Of a stretch of DNA of 64,000 nt, positions 25,558 to 34,176 are shown one piece after another. The stretch lies in contig OX638345.1 in assembly GCA_951813535.1 (NCBI GenBank), forward strand, positions 4,270,608-4,334,607. The letters are read 5' to 3'. Origin of the DNA: an uncultured Dehalococcoidia bacterium (lineage in GTDB: Bacteria > Chloroflexota > Dehalococcoidia > Lucifugimonadales > UBA3495). The notes under the pieces were generated by a model, which searched no databases, was not told the origin of the DNA, and saw only the letters and a list, made by a program, of their open reading frames with translations. Position 1 is the first letter of the stretch; the number at the start of each line of letters is the position of its first letter. Both the position numbers and the translations under genes were made by a program.

Positions 25558-26229
25558 ATGGCTGATAACATAGTCGTCATCCAATGCGCTGGCCGCAAAC
25601 AACCGAACGCCGGCCATCTCCGAAACAGCGACGGGCGCAATGTAATGTTCGTGGCCAAGCCTGACTTGGCCCCGGCTACTCTCGGCTACGTCTATACTCA
25701 CCCTGACGATCGGGCGGACACCGGCCTTTCATGGCGGGAAGAGCTGCAGCGGTACAACCAGGAACAGGCGACGGACAATCCGTTGGGATTGTTGCCGGCC
25801 TGGCGACTCTACCAAAACCCGACCTACGAGCTGCTTTACCGGAAGTACGGGCCAGATGACCTTTACGTCCTTTCGGCGGGCTGGGGCTTGCTGCGGGCGG
25901 ATTTTTTGACTCCAGCCTATGACATTACGTTCAGCACTGCCAAAAATATTGACAAGTACAAGCGCCGCGGCAAGCAAGACTCCTATGATGATCTTCATAT
26001 GCTGCCGTCCGACACCACCCAGCCGGTGGTGTTCTTCGGCGGCAAGGACTACGTGAGCCTGTTCTGCGCACTGACCCATCAGGTGAAAAGCCCTCGGCAC
26101 GTGATCTACAATGCAATCAAGCCGCCCAATGCGCCAGGTTGCCAGATCCGCAAGTTTGAGACCACGACCAAAACCAACTGGCACTACAGAGCCGCCCGCG
26201 TGTTCGCAAAAGGGCGCATGGATCAGTAA
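25558..26229 (+). CDS. YaaA/DUF6884-like protein
   Basis: 223 residues. VVIQCAGRKQPNAG at the N-terminus and DDLYVLSAGWGLLRADFLTPAYDITFS near 100-125 resemble the core of the YaaA/DUF6884 superfamily (ALSAxHGLL...PYD). VVFFGGKDYVSLFCAL near 160 looks like the following Rossmann-like strand. YaaA relatives bind DNA or are linked to nucleobase chemistry, but nothing specific can be said. Placed between GIY-YIG-like and HEPN-like genes on one strand. Start ATG 25558. Confidence 0.6.
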   Translation: MADNIVVIQCAGRKQPNAGHLRNSDGRNVMFVAKPDLAPATLGYVYTHPDDRADTGLSWREELQRYNQEQATDNPLGLLPAWRLYQNPTYELLYRKYGPDDLYVLSAGWGLLRADFLTPAYDITFSTAKNIDKYKRRGKQDSYDDLHMLPSDTTQPVVFFGGKDYVSLFCALTHQVKSPRHVIYNAIKPPNAPGCQIRKFETTTKTNWHYRAARVFAKGRMDQ

Positions 26230-26235
26230 AACTAT

Positions 26236-26631
26236 ATGGTAGCCACCGATCGCGTAACCGCCATCTTCGCCGACGCCCGCACCGTCCACGCCGACGCGCT
26301 GCGGCTGCTGGAGGCCGGCGACATCCGCGATGCCGCGGAGAAGGCATGGTGCGCCACCAAGCGGGCCACCGATGCACTGATCCTGGCCCGTACGGACGAA
26401 GCGCCTCAGTTTTCCTCGGATACTTCTCGAGGACTGCTCAGGCTGGCTGAAGCCGACGCCGCGGTCAATCCTTTGATTGGACGCTACTATTCAAGACAGG
26501 GCCACCTGCACGGCGAATGCTTCTACCATGGCATCTGCGAGCCCGTTGCTGAAGTGGAGCGCCGCATCCGCCAAACCGCCGACTACATCACCGACGCCGA
26601 GAGACTCTCAGGACATACCACCGCAACCTGA
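26236..26631 (+). CDS. HEPN/PaREP1-like helical protein
   Basis: 131 residues, all helical. ALRLLEAGDIRDAAEKAWCATKRATDALIL (20-50) matches the first helices of PaREP1/HEPN-type proteins. No canonical RX4-6H RNase motif is obvious; the candidate is R-Q-G-H-L-H near 92-96. 6 bp after the YaaA-like gene, so they are probably cotranscribed. It may be a regulator or RNA-binding partner. FAH follows 19 bp later with its own strong RBS. Confidence 0.6.
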   Translation: MVATDRVTAIFADARTVHADALRLLEAGDIRDAAEKAWCATKRATDALILARTDEAPQFSSDTSRGLLRLAEADAAVNPLIGRYYSRQGHLHGECFYHGICEPVAEVERRIRQTADYITDAERLSGHTTAT

Positions 26632-26650
26632 CTAAGGAGGGTGAACCAAC

Positions 26651-27667
26651 ATGAAACTCCTGACCTACGACAACGGCAACGGGCCCCGCTGCGGCGTCCT
26701 CCAGGGTGACGCCGTGGTGGATGTGGCCGCCCTCATCGGCTCTGACCGCCCGCTGGCCGACGTCCGCGCCCTGCTGGACACCGGCGACGGCGCAGTCGAC
26801 CGCGTGGGCGACGCCCTGGCCGGGAGCGTGGCCGCGCCCACCGTGGCCCTGGCCGACGTCCGCCTCCGCGCGCCGATCCTCCAGCCGCCCACGGTGCGCG
26901 ACTACATCGTCTACGAGGAGCACGCCACGTCCCAGGGCACCCGCCAGATCGATCCGGTCTGGTACCGCATGCCCGTGTTCTACTTCTCCAACCCGCTGGT
27001 CATCTACGGGCCCGACGAGGACGTGCCCTATCCCGCGGCCTCTGAACAGTTGGACTACGAACTGGAGATCGGCTGCATCGTCGGTCGGTCGGGAACCAAC
27101 GTCGCCGCTTCCGAGGCCCTGCAGCACATCGCAGGTTTCTGCATCTTCAACGACTGGAGCGCCCGCGACCTGCAGTTCGACGAGATGACCTTCGGACTCG
27201 GCCCCGCCAAGGGCAAGGACTCCGCGTCATCCATCGGCCCGTGGATCGTGACCACCGACGAGATGATGCCCCACATCAAGGACGGCCGGCTGGACCTGAA
27301 GGCCCACGTCAAGGTCAACGGCGACGACTGGCTCCGCGACGGCGAGACCGTCAACGCCTGGTACAGCTGGGGCGAGATCATCGAGCGCGCCGCCAAGGAC
27401 AGCCGCATCGCTCCCGGCGACGTCATCGGCAGCGGCACCGTCGGCGGCGGCTCCGTCCGCGAGTCCATCCGCAAGGGCTACGAGACCTCCCGCTGGCTCG
27501 AGCCGGGCGACACCGTGGAACTGGAGGTCGAGAACATCGGTGTCCTCCGCAACACCCTCGCTCCCAAGGTCGGCGTCGACCCCAACTACCCCTACCTACC
27601 CAACAACCCGACGGCCACACCAGAGCGTGGCACCGCCAGCGACTACCGCTACGAACGCACGCGATAG
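26651..27667 (+). CDS. Fumarylacetoacetate hydrolase family protein
   Basis: 338 residues. An N-terminal domain of about 85 residues is followed by the FAH core: YIVYEEHA near 96, metal ligands expected in LDYELEIGCIVG (near 135-145) and FNDWSARDLQ near 168, GPAKGKDSASSIGPW near 186, and the C-terminal GDVIGSGTVGGGS. It may cleave or hydrate or decarboxylate an aromatic-breakdown product. RBS AAGGAGG lies 9 bp before ATG 26651. Confidence 0.92.
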   Translation: MKLLTYDNGNGPRCGVLQGDAVVDVAALIGSDRPLADVRALLDTGDGAVDRVGDALAGSVAAPTVALADVRLRAPILQPPTVRDYIVYEEHATSQGTRQIDPVWYRMPVFYFSNPLVIYGPDEDVPYPAASEQLDYELEIGCIVGRSGTNVAASEALQHIAGFCIFNDWSARDLQFDEMTFGLGPAKGKDSASSIGPWIVTTDEMMPHIKDGRLDLKAHVKVNGDDWLRDGETVNAWYSWGEIIERAAKDSRIAPGDVIGSGTVGGGSVRESIRKGYETSRWLEPGDTVELEVENIGVLRNTLAPKVGVDPNYPYLPNNPTATPERGTASDYRYERTR

Positions 27668-27669
27668 AT

Positions 27670-27685
27670 CGGCTACAATGGTTGT
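27670..27685 (+). promoter_or_regulatory. -10-like box immediately before a start codon (possible leaderless promoter)
   Basis: GGC then TACAAT (27673-27678), followed by only 7 bp before ATG 27686. If used, transcription would begin at or next to the start codon. No Shine-Dalgarno sequence is present. Confidence 0.35.
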
Positions 27686-28450
27686 ATGACGACAATCAGG
27701 GACATTGCCGACTTCGTTCGCATCATTAACGAGCAACCCGAATGGAACGACACCATTCGGGGAATCCTGCTCGGGCGCGAACTGCTGGAACTACCCCAGC
27801 GGTTCGCCGAATTCGTGCGTGTGACGGAGGAGAACAACCGCTTGGTTGCCGAACGACTGGGCAGGTTGGAATCTGACGTAGCTGAACTCAAAACCGGGGT
27901 CGCCGAACTCACAACCGGGGTCGCCGGACTCCAGACCGATATGTCAGAAATGAAGACCTGGCGGTCGGAAACGACCCTCCGCTTGGACCGAATCGAGGGC
28001 CGGTTGGGAAACCTGGAAGGGGCGGAGGCCGAACGGCAAGTACACAGCGACATTGTGAATATCGCCAGTCGACGCTTGGGGCTTACCCGCGCCCGTATCA
28101 TTCAGAGCCGGATTGTCGCCCGGACACCGGAATTTCAGGACCTCATTAACGACGCCGAAGATCAAAACGTCATTACCGAGGAACAGGGAGACCACCTGGA
28201 ACGGGCCGACGTTATCCTCGTAGCTCGCCGCCGTAACGACCGGCAGGCGGTTCATGCAGTGGCCGAAGTGTCGATAAACGTCGCCGACTACGACATCACG
28301 CGTGCCCGGGAACGGGCGGATACGCTGTCCGCCATCATGGATACGCCGGCTCTTGCCTTAACGGTCGGCGGTAACATCGGGCCGGCGCAACAGGAGCTTG
28401 CTGCCAGCCTCGGCGTAACGACCATCATTGTGCCGAGGCTGGCGATTTAA
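27686..28450 (+). CDS. Coiled-coil protein with nuclease-like C-terminal domain
   Basis: 254 residues. N-terminal helix (LLGRELLELPQRFAEFVRVTEENN), a coiled coil with VAELKTGVAELTTGVAGL repeats (58-80), then a C-terminal alpha/beta domain: DVILVARRRNDRQAVHAVAEVSINV near 170-193 recalls a PD-(D/E)XK core (D, then AEVS in place of ExK). Homologous to the 52152 gene in its C-terminal 150 residues. Function unknown. Its stop shares bases with the stop of the convergent nitroreductase (TTAA). Confidence 0.6.
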   Translation: MTTIRDIADFVRIINEQPEWNDTIRGILLGRELLELPQRFAEFVRVTEENNRLVAERLGRLESDVAELKTGVAELTTGVAGLQTDMSEMKTWRSETTLRLDRIEGRLGNLEGAEAERQVHSDIVNIASRRLGLTRARIIQSRIVARTPEFQDLINDAEDQNVITEEQGDHLERADVILVARRRNDRQAVHAVAEVSINVADYDITRARERADTLSAIMDTPALALTVGGNIGPAQQELAASLGVTTIIVPRLAI

Positions 28451-29073
28451 TCCGGCGGCGCGCCCCACCGGTCGTAGCTGCACACCTCGTTCAGCGGCAG
28501 CCGCGTCACCGGCCCGAAGTTGCCCCGCGGGTAGCCGAAGGGCATGCAGTACACCACCTGCGCGGTGTCCGGTATGCCGAACAACTCGTGGACCCGCTCC
28601 TCCACCACCGAATGCAGCGTGGCGATGGTGCCGCCGATGCCAAATGCCCGCGCCGCCAGCAGCATGTTCTGCGCCGCCGGTATTACGGAGCCGGCCGCCT
28701 GCGCCCCCTTGGACGTCGCGCACACCAGCACCATCACCGGCGCGTCGCCGATCTCATTGGCCAGCCGCATCGCCGAGCGCATCGAGTTGCGCCCCGGCGG
28801 GATGTCCTGCGGCCCCATGATGCCAGCGTCCGCCCGCTTGGCCCACCATGCCTCGTGATACAGGTCGCCCAGCTTGCGCCGCGTTTCCTCTTCCTGAACC
28901 ACGATGAAGTGCCACTGCTGGTTGTTGCCCCCGTTGGGCGCGCGGATGGCGGCCTCCATGATGTCCTGCATCACGTCGGCGGGTATGGGGTCCTTCCTGA
29001 ACCGGCGAATGGCCCGCTGGGAGAACATCGCTTCGCCCAGGGGAATGACATTCAATCGATCGGCGGTGGTCAC
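28447..29073 (-). CDS. Nitroreductase family protein
   Basis: 208 residues, FMN-dependent nitroreductase fold. SQRAIRRFRKDPIPADVMQDI at 18-38 holds the FMN-phosphate arginines, APNGGNNQQWHFIVVQ at 44-59 is the conserved second motif, and MPFGYPRG near 176 is the C-terminal FMN loop. Substrate unknown. Stop codons of this gene and the convergent coiled-coil gene overlap. Confidence 0.92.
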   Translation of the reverse strand: MTTADRLNVIPLGEAMFSQRAIRRFRKDPIPADVMQDIMEAAIRAPNGGNNQQWHFIVVQEEETRRKLGDLYHEAWWAKRADAGIMGPQDIPPGRNSMRSAMRLANEIGDAPVMVLVCATSKGAQAAGSVIPAAQNMLLAARAFGIGGTIATLHSVVEERVHELFGIPDTAQVVYCMPFGYPRGNFGPVTRLPLNEVCSYDRWGAPPD

Positions 29074-29131
29074 GTTGCTACCTCCAGATTTTTACAGTGC
29101 GCCGATGTTACCACAACCGTCGTCGGCGCCT

Positions 29132-29140
29132 TGCTATAAT
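29132..29140 (+). promoter_or_regulatory. Extended -10 element upstream of MNT-HEPN gene
   Basis: TGC followed by TATAAT (29135-29140), 48 bp before ATG 29188. No clear -35. Same TGC-TAnnnT form as at 13697, 24142 and 36360. Confidence 0.5.
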
Positions 29141-29187
29141 AACCGAACACTGCGGGTGGACCATCGAACCGGACGCCAGGAGCAGCA

Positions 29188-29997
29188 ATGACCGCGAACA
29201 ATTGCGATCCGCGTGCCGTCAAGGTGGCCCGAGCGTTGCACGAACGGGAGAAACCCCAGGCCACCATCCTGTTCGGCTCCCGCGCTCGTGGAGACTATGA
29301 AGAAGGCCGCTCGGACATTGACATCATTCAGGTCAAACCGCGCGTGCCGAACCAGAAGTACAAGGACGGAGCCACCGAATGGGCCGAGGGCATTGCCCAA
29401 GCCATCTACGGCCGGCCTGTACCCGTGCAACTGGTCTGGTTCTCCCACGACGATTTTCATGAAAATACCCGGTACATCAACCACATAACGACCCGGGCAT
29501 TACTGGACGGCGTGGTAATGTCTCCCCATCCTGAAAACTACCGCAGCCGCTACTCGGACGACCTCCCCGAATCGGAGTACGAATATATGTGGGAGGACTA
29601 CGAAAACCGACTGTCTCACGCCGAGCAGCACCTCCGAGTATTCCAGACTCTGGACGACTTGAGGGAAAGCGACCTGATGATAGCTCAACACGCTCACTCG
29701 GCCCTGGAACACGCTATGAAAGCGGTAATCGCCGCTCGCGGCGCAACCTATCCTTCTACGCACAACCTGGCCCACCTCGTCGGAACCATACGCCGCCTAC
29801 CGGACCCCGAACTCCAGGATTTCGCCCTCAGCATACCGCCCGACGTCTATTCCGAATACGCCGGTCATCAGGAATACTTGGCCGGGCGCGTTAATCCTAC
29901 GCTAACTCAACTGCCTGACTACCGAGAACGGACCGTCTCCGACGCGCAGCGCCTGATCGACCGCGCTCGGGCAGTCCGCCAAACCCACGACAGGTAA
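29188..29997 (+). CDS. Nucleotidyltransferase-HEPN fusion protein
   Basis: 269 residues. N-terminal minimal nucleotidyltransferase: G30-S31-RARGDYEEGRSD43-I-D45, the metal motif of the pol-beta fold. C-terminal HEPN domain from about residue 140: AQHAHSALEHAMKAVIAARG and STHNLAHLVGTIRRL. MNT and HEPN are usually two proteins (MntA-HepT antitoxin-toxin); here they are one chain. The TTG-started PLP gene follows after 15 bp but is metabolic. Preceded by a clear extended -10. Confidence 0.85.
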   Translation: MTANNCDPRAVKVARALHEREKPQATILFGSRARGDYEEGRSDIDIIQVKPRVPNQKYKDGATEWAEGIAQAIYGRPVPVQLVWFSHDDFHENTRYINHITTRALLDGVVMSPHPENYRSRYSDDLPESEYEYMWEDYENRLSHAEQHLRVFQTLDDLRESDLMIAQHAHSALEHAMKAVIAARGATYPSTHNLAHLVGTIRRLPDPELQDFALSIPPDVYSEYAGHQEYLAGRVNPTLTQLPDYRERTVSDAQRLIDRARAVRQTHDR

Positions 29998-30012
29998 ACC
30001 AGGGAGGACACC

Positions 30013-31158
30013 TTGAACCAGCAGAACATCTCGGACGCGGAACAGGCCTACCGCAACCTCGGCGTCACTCCCATCATCAACGCCAGCGGCTCCGTCACTC
30101 GCCTCGGCGGCTCGCGCACCCGGCCCGAGGTCCTGGATCAGATGGCCGGCGCCGCCCGCGTCATGGTCAACATCGACGAGCTGAACCGCAAGGCCGGCGC
30201 GGAGATCGCGCGCCTGGTCGGGTCCGAGGCCGCCATGGTCAGCAGCGGCGCCGCCGGCGGCCTGCTGCTCCAGGCGGCCGCCTGCATCGCCGGCAACGAC
30301 CCGGTCAAAATGCAGCGTCTGCCCGAAACCGAGGGCATGAAGAACGAGATCATCATGCAGACGACGCACCGCTTCCCCTATGACCACGCCTACCGCGCCG
30401 CCGGCGCAAAGATCGTCGAGATCGGCAACTACCTGTTCAACCATCCCTGGGAGTTGGAAGGCGCCATCAACGAGCGCACCGCCGCCGTGGCCTACCTGTG
30501 CGCTCCCTTCACCAGCAAACGCGTGATGACCCTGGCCCAGGTCTGCGAGATCGCCCACACCCACGACGTGCCCGTCATCGTGGACGCCGCGTCCATGCTG
30601 CCGCCTCGGGCCAATCTCCAGCGCTACCTCCGCGACGGCGCCGACATGGTGATCTTCAGCGGCGGCAAGGGCGTGCGCGGCCCCCAGGGCACCGGCATCC
30701 TCTGCGGCCGCGCCGACCTGATCGACGCCGCACTGGCCAACGCCAGCCCGGCCCAGTTCATCGGCCGCTCGGCCAAGGTCGCCAAGGAGGAGATCGTCGG
30801 CCTGGTCACCGCCCTGTCCATGTTCGTGGAGGAAGACGAAGCAGCCGAGATGGCCTGGTACCGCAGCATGGCCCAGCGCGTGGTGGACAGCCTCATCGAG
30901 GTGCCTGGACTCAACATCTCCCTGGAGCACGACGGCATCGACTACCTGCTGCCCAACGCCGTGCTCCGCCTGGGCGGCGACTGGTCCGGCCCGTCGGCGC
31001 AGCAGGTTGCCGCCACCCTGCAACAGGGCGACCCACCCATCTACCTCCAGCAACTCCGCGCTCCCGACGAGCTGATGGTCGACCCCCTCAACGTCACCGA
31101 GGACGAAATCGACATCATCATCCGACGCCTGCGGGAGGCTCTGACCGGGGGAAGGTGA
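30013..31158 (+). CDS. SelA-like PLP-dependent aminotransferase-fold protein
   Basis: 381 residues. Opens with YRNLGVTPIINASGSVTRLGGS, like L-seryl-tRNA(Sec) selenium transferase relatives and D-glucosaminate-6-phosphate ammonia-lyase. VIVDAAS (D191) and FSGGKGVRGPQGTG (PLP lysine K219) are intact. No selenium genes nearby, so a metabolic lyase or aminotransferase is more likely than SelA. Start is TTG 30013 with a strong AGGGAGG at 30001-30007. Confidence 0.88.
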   Translation: MNQQNISDAEQAYRNLGVTPIINASGSVTRLGGSRTRPEVLDQMAGAARVMVNIDELNRKAGAEIARLVGSEAAMVSSGAAGGLLLQAAACIAGNDPVKMQRLPETEGMKNEIIMQTTHRFPYDHAYRAAGAKIVEIGNYLFNHPWELEGAINERTAAVAYLCAPFTSKRVMTLAQVCEIAHTHDVPVIVDAASMLPPRANLQRYLRDGADMVIFSGGKGVRGPQGTGILCGRADLIDAALANASPAQFIGRSAKVAKEEIVGLVTALSMFVEEDEAAEMAWYRSMAQRVVDSLIEVPGLNISLEHDGIDYLLPNAVLRLGGDWSGPSAQQVAATLQQGDPPIYLQQLRAPDELMVDPLNVTEDEIDIIIRRLREALTGGR

Positions 31159-31182
31159 TCCCTGCGGGTTTGCTCCGGCTGA

Positions 31183-31941
31183 TTATTCTCGCCCCTGGCG
31201 GAGTTGGCGCACCAGTTCCCGATACTCTTCCAACTCCCGTTCCGCGGCCAACCGCGCCTGCCTTTCCGCCTCCATCGCGGTCTCCATAGCCAGGCGCACT
31301 CCGCGCCGGTCCAGCAGGATCTCTCCGGTATCCGGATCCTGCAGCTCAATCTCGCCATCATTCCAGCGCATGTTGAGCCGCAATAGAGGGCTGTAGCTCC
31401 ATATCACGCCGTCAGCGGTGGTGTGCACCGGGAACTCCCGATACTCTCCCTGCTCCAGGTACTCGCCCACCAACGGCGCTCCGTACATCTCGCCGCCGCT
31501 GGCGTCAAACCGCCAGTACTCGGCAACGCCCATTCGCGCGTATAACCCGCGCTTGTCGCCCGTGTCGTTGGACGCCGTTGTCTCCGATGCCACCTCCAGC
31601 ACGAAATCCGGCGGCTTGCCCACTTCCCAGATCAGGTACCCGTTGCGTCGCCGGATGGCGCGGGCATCCACGTCGAAGGCCGCGTACACGTCCGGTTGCA
31701 GCCGGCGGTTGCGGCCCGTCGGGTCGTAGTAGACGATGGTGTTGGTATCGGCGAAGGTATCCAGGCGGTCGGTGAGCAGGTCGGCCAGGATCTGCATCAC
31801 GTAGAGGATGTGCGGGTTCTGCTGCATGGCGTCCGGCATCGGTTCCGGATCGGGCAGCGGCGGCGCGTCCGGCCCGAAAAACGGGTCAAGGTTGGGAATT
31901 GTGACGCCGTCGGACGGCGCGTAGGGCGTCTTGATGGTCAT
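31183..31941 (-). CDS. Uma2 family protein, long subfamily
   Basis: 252 residues. LQPDVYAAFDV, GKPPDFVLEVASETT and DKRGLYARMGVAEYWRFD give the Asp, Glu and Lys of the expected PD-(D/E)XK site. C-terminal 50 residues are a charged coiled coil (AMEAERQARLAAERELEEY). ATG 31941 has the shared start MTIKTPYAPSDG and fits paralogues at 2933 and 36402. Stop lies 25 bp from the convergent PLP enzyme. Confidence 0.88.
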   Translation of the reverse strand: MTIKTPYAPSDGVTIPNLDPFFGPDAPPLPDPEPMPDAMQQNPHILYVMQILADLLTDRLDTFADTNTIVYYDPTGRNRRLQPDVYAAFDVDARAIRRRNGYLIWEVGKPPDFVLEVASETTASNDTGDKRGLYARMGVAEYWRFDASGGEMYGAPLVGEYLEQGEYREFPVHTTADGVIWSYSPLLRLNMRWNDGEIELQDPDTGEILLDRRGVRLAMETAMEAERQARLAAERELEEYRELVRQLRQGRE

Positions 31942-32045
31942 GGCAATTAACCAATAGCACAACGCACGGGGATCGGCCAGTCCGAGTGCGACATGGCGAT
32001 CCCCGTCCGAAAACTGCCAACGAGTTGAGCTTGCGCGGCCGGACC

Positions 32046-33131
32046 TCAGGCCACCGCCGCCTCCTGGAAGTGCGGCATCACCTCAGTGGTGAACAACTCG
32101 ATGGAGCGCATCACCTTGTGGTGCGGCAGGCCGGCGAACCCGAAGTTGCCGAAGACGTGGTTGATCCCCGCCTCCTGCACCTGCTTCAACCGCTCGGCGA
32201 CCACCTCCGGCGTCCCCCGCAGCGGCGGCAGGCCGGCGTGGCCCACGTCATCCCGGCGGTCCCGGTCCGACTGGCGGTTGGCCCAGTGCTCGTAGCCCTT
32301 GGCGATGTTGCCGTTCTTGTCCATGGGCATCCCGATGGGCGCGCCGTTGCTGCCGATGGAGCGCAACACCCGTGAGGAGAAGTCCTCCAGCCCGACGGGA
32401 TCACGCTCCGCCTCTTCCATCGTTGGCGCCACGTAGATCGACTTGGACATCGGCGGGTTCAGGTGCGCGTGGGGATGGCCGTACTCGTCCATCTTCTCCC
32501 GCCAGAGCTGGATCACCTGCGGGGCCTGCCCCAGGATGTCGGTCGGCCCGCCCGTGATTACCTGGATGTTCCGGCTGGCGGCGAAGTCGATGCTGGCCGG
32601 ACTGGTGCTCACCGCCTGGAACAGCGGCGGATACGGCTTCTGCACCGGCTTGGGCAGCACCCACACGTCGTCGACGTTGGTGTACTTCCCGTGGAAGGTC
32701 AGCGTCTCCTCGGTCCAGGCCTTGATCATCACGTCGACGGCTTCCTGGAACCGCTCCCGGCTGGTATCGATGTCCACGCCGACGCCGTCGAACTCCTGCT
32801 GCTGGTAGCCGGCGCCGATGCCGAAGTTGATCCGGCCTCCGCTGATCACGTCCAGCATCGCCACTTCCTCGGCCACCAGCACCGGATTGTGCAGCGGCAG
32901 CACGATCACCGCCGTGCCGATGCGGATCTGCTTCGTGCTCCCGGCCACCACGCCCAGGAACGACCAGATACCCGACAGCAGCCCGTGGCGCGAGAAGCGG
33001 TGCTCGCCCAGCCACGCCTCATCCAGTCCCGCCTCATCGGCGAACCGGATCTGCTCCAGGGCATCGTTCAACGCTTGCGGCGGCGTGAAGTCCTGGTGAT
33101 AGGGAACAATGGTGAAAATTCCGAACTGCAT
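32046..33131 (-). CDS. LLM class flavin-dependent oxidoreductase
   Basis: 361 residues. MQFGIFTIVPYHQDF at the start, LDEAWLGEHRFSRHG near 36, IRIGTAVIVLPLHNPVLVAEE near 70, ISGGRINFGIGAGYQQQEFDG near 95, and PVQKPYPPLFQAVSTSPASI near 162. Conserved H43 (GEHRF) lies in the expected active-site region. Substrate unknown. RBS GGAGG lies upstream of ATG 33131. Confidence 0.92.
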   Translation of the reverse strand: MQFGIFTIVPYHQDFTPPQALNDALEQIRFADEAGLDEAWLGEHRFSRHGLLSGIWSFLGVVAGSTKQIRIGTAVIVLPLHNPVLVAEEVAMLDVISGGRINFGIGAGYQQQEFDGVGVDIDTSRERFQEAVDVMIKAWTEETLTFHGKYTNVDDVWVLPKPVQKPYPPLFQAVSTSPASIDFAASRNIQVITGGPTDILGQAPQVIQLWREKMDEYGHPHAHLNPPMSKSIYVAPTMEEAERDPVGLEDFSSRVLRSIGSNGAPIGMPMDKNGNIAKGYEHWANRQSDRDRRDDVGHAGLPPLRGTPEVVAERLKQVQEAGINHVFGNFGFAGLPHHKVMRSIELFTTEVMPHFQEAAVA

Positions 33132-33225
33132 AACGCACCTCCTCGTTCACTTGATTTTGCTTCGACCTCGTCACTTCATTTGTGGTGGGTGATCGATGCT
33201 ACAGTCCACTGACTGGAGCTCTTTG

Positions 33226-34131
33226 TTACTTACCCAAGTCGCCGACCAGGCCGGACAACCAATCCATAGTCTCTGGGTAGCGGGTCAGGTCCAGAACAAA
33301 CTCCTGGCCGCGGCCGGCACTGCGAATATAGGCATGATTGCTGTCGCGCCGCCAGTTTTCGCGCTTGGTGTGGTAGGTCAACGGCGGTTTGCCGGCATCA
33401 GGATAGAACCACCGGGGCAGGCGCCAGTCCGATACGCCGGCGCCATTCGGGTCGGTCAGCGCCAACCGTGAGGCAAGTTTGGGAAACACGCCCCATCCGG
33501 GCAGCGGAGTCTGCGGCTCGGCACTGCCCAAATTCAGCGCTTCCGTCGCCATGTACACGGTATTGTTGCCGCCGTACAAGCGATAAAGGTGCGGGTGGTA
33601 CAGTGCCCACGCCAATTCCTCGGGCAAATCGCCATCCCCGAGGTCTATGGTGCGGTATTTCTCCTCAATCTGTAGCCAGCCCCAGAGGATGTGCTGCCCT
33701 GGAGCGGATGAAACGAAACGCCAGCCGCGAGCGAATCGCTCAACGCGGCGGTATAAGCCGAAAAACAGGAACAAATCGCCGCGACCCACGCCCTGATTTG
33801 CAAGATGAGATTCAGCAGCACCAGCCTGTCCAAGCATCCCACGCCAGTCTCCCCACAAGGGGCGTGCGCGGCGATTCCGGTACGCCTCAAAGTTCAAATC
33901 AGGGTCGAAATGGGCAGTATCATCCGCCCCGTAGCGCCCCTTGGTCAGATCAGCGACTACAGATCCGATGTCAATATCACCGTGCCGAAGCTCTCCAAAC
34001 TTCACGTCGTCATCTGATGGAATGGGCAGCGAGAATAAGGTGCCATCCGGGAAAATCGGGCTAGGACAGCCGCCGGCGGCGCTGTCGAATCCTTTGCGGC
34101 TGAGGATGAGACGCTTCGGCTGCATGTTCAT
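33226..34131 (-). CDS. Nmad3-like protein (nucleotide modification associated domain 3)
   Basis: 301 residues. LILSRKGFDSAAGGCPSPIFP and GTLFSLPIPSDD near the start, HFDPDLNFEA near 71, GQAGAAESHLANQGVGRGDLFLFFGLYR near 102-128, and HILWGWLQIEEKY near 147. From memory this matches Nmad3, a domain proposed to take part in DNA or nucleotide hypermodification systems. No other modification gene is close; the neighbours are a small acidic protein upstream (45 bp) and an LLM gene downstream. Recognition is by motif only. Confidence 0.7.
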   Translation of the reverse strand: MNMQPKRLILSRKGFDSAAGGCPSPIFPDGTLFSLPIPSDDDVKFGELRHGDIDIGSVVADLTKGRYGADDTAHFDPDLNFEAYRNRRARPLWGDWRGMLGQAGAAESHLANQGVGRGDLFLFFGLYRRVERFARGWRFVSSAPGQHILWGWLQIEEKYRTIDLGDGDLPEELAWALYHPHLYRLYGGNNTVYMATEALNLGSAEPQTPLPGWGVFPKLASRLALTDPNGAGVSDWRLPRWFYPDAGKPPLTYHTKRENWRRDSNHAYIRSAGRGQEFVLDLTRYPETMDWLSGLVGDLGK

Positions 34132-34176
34132 ACTCTTGGATTGCGAACGCTTGGCCGTGCTAACAGGGTTGCCGCA

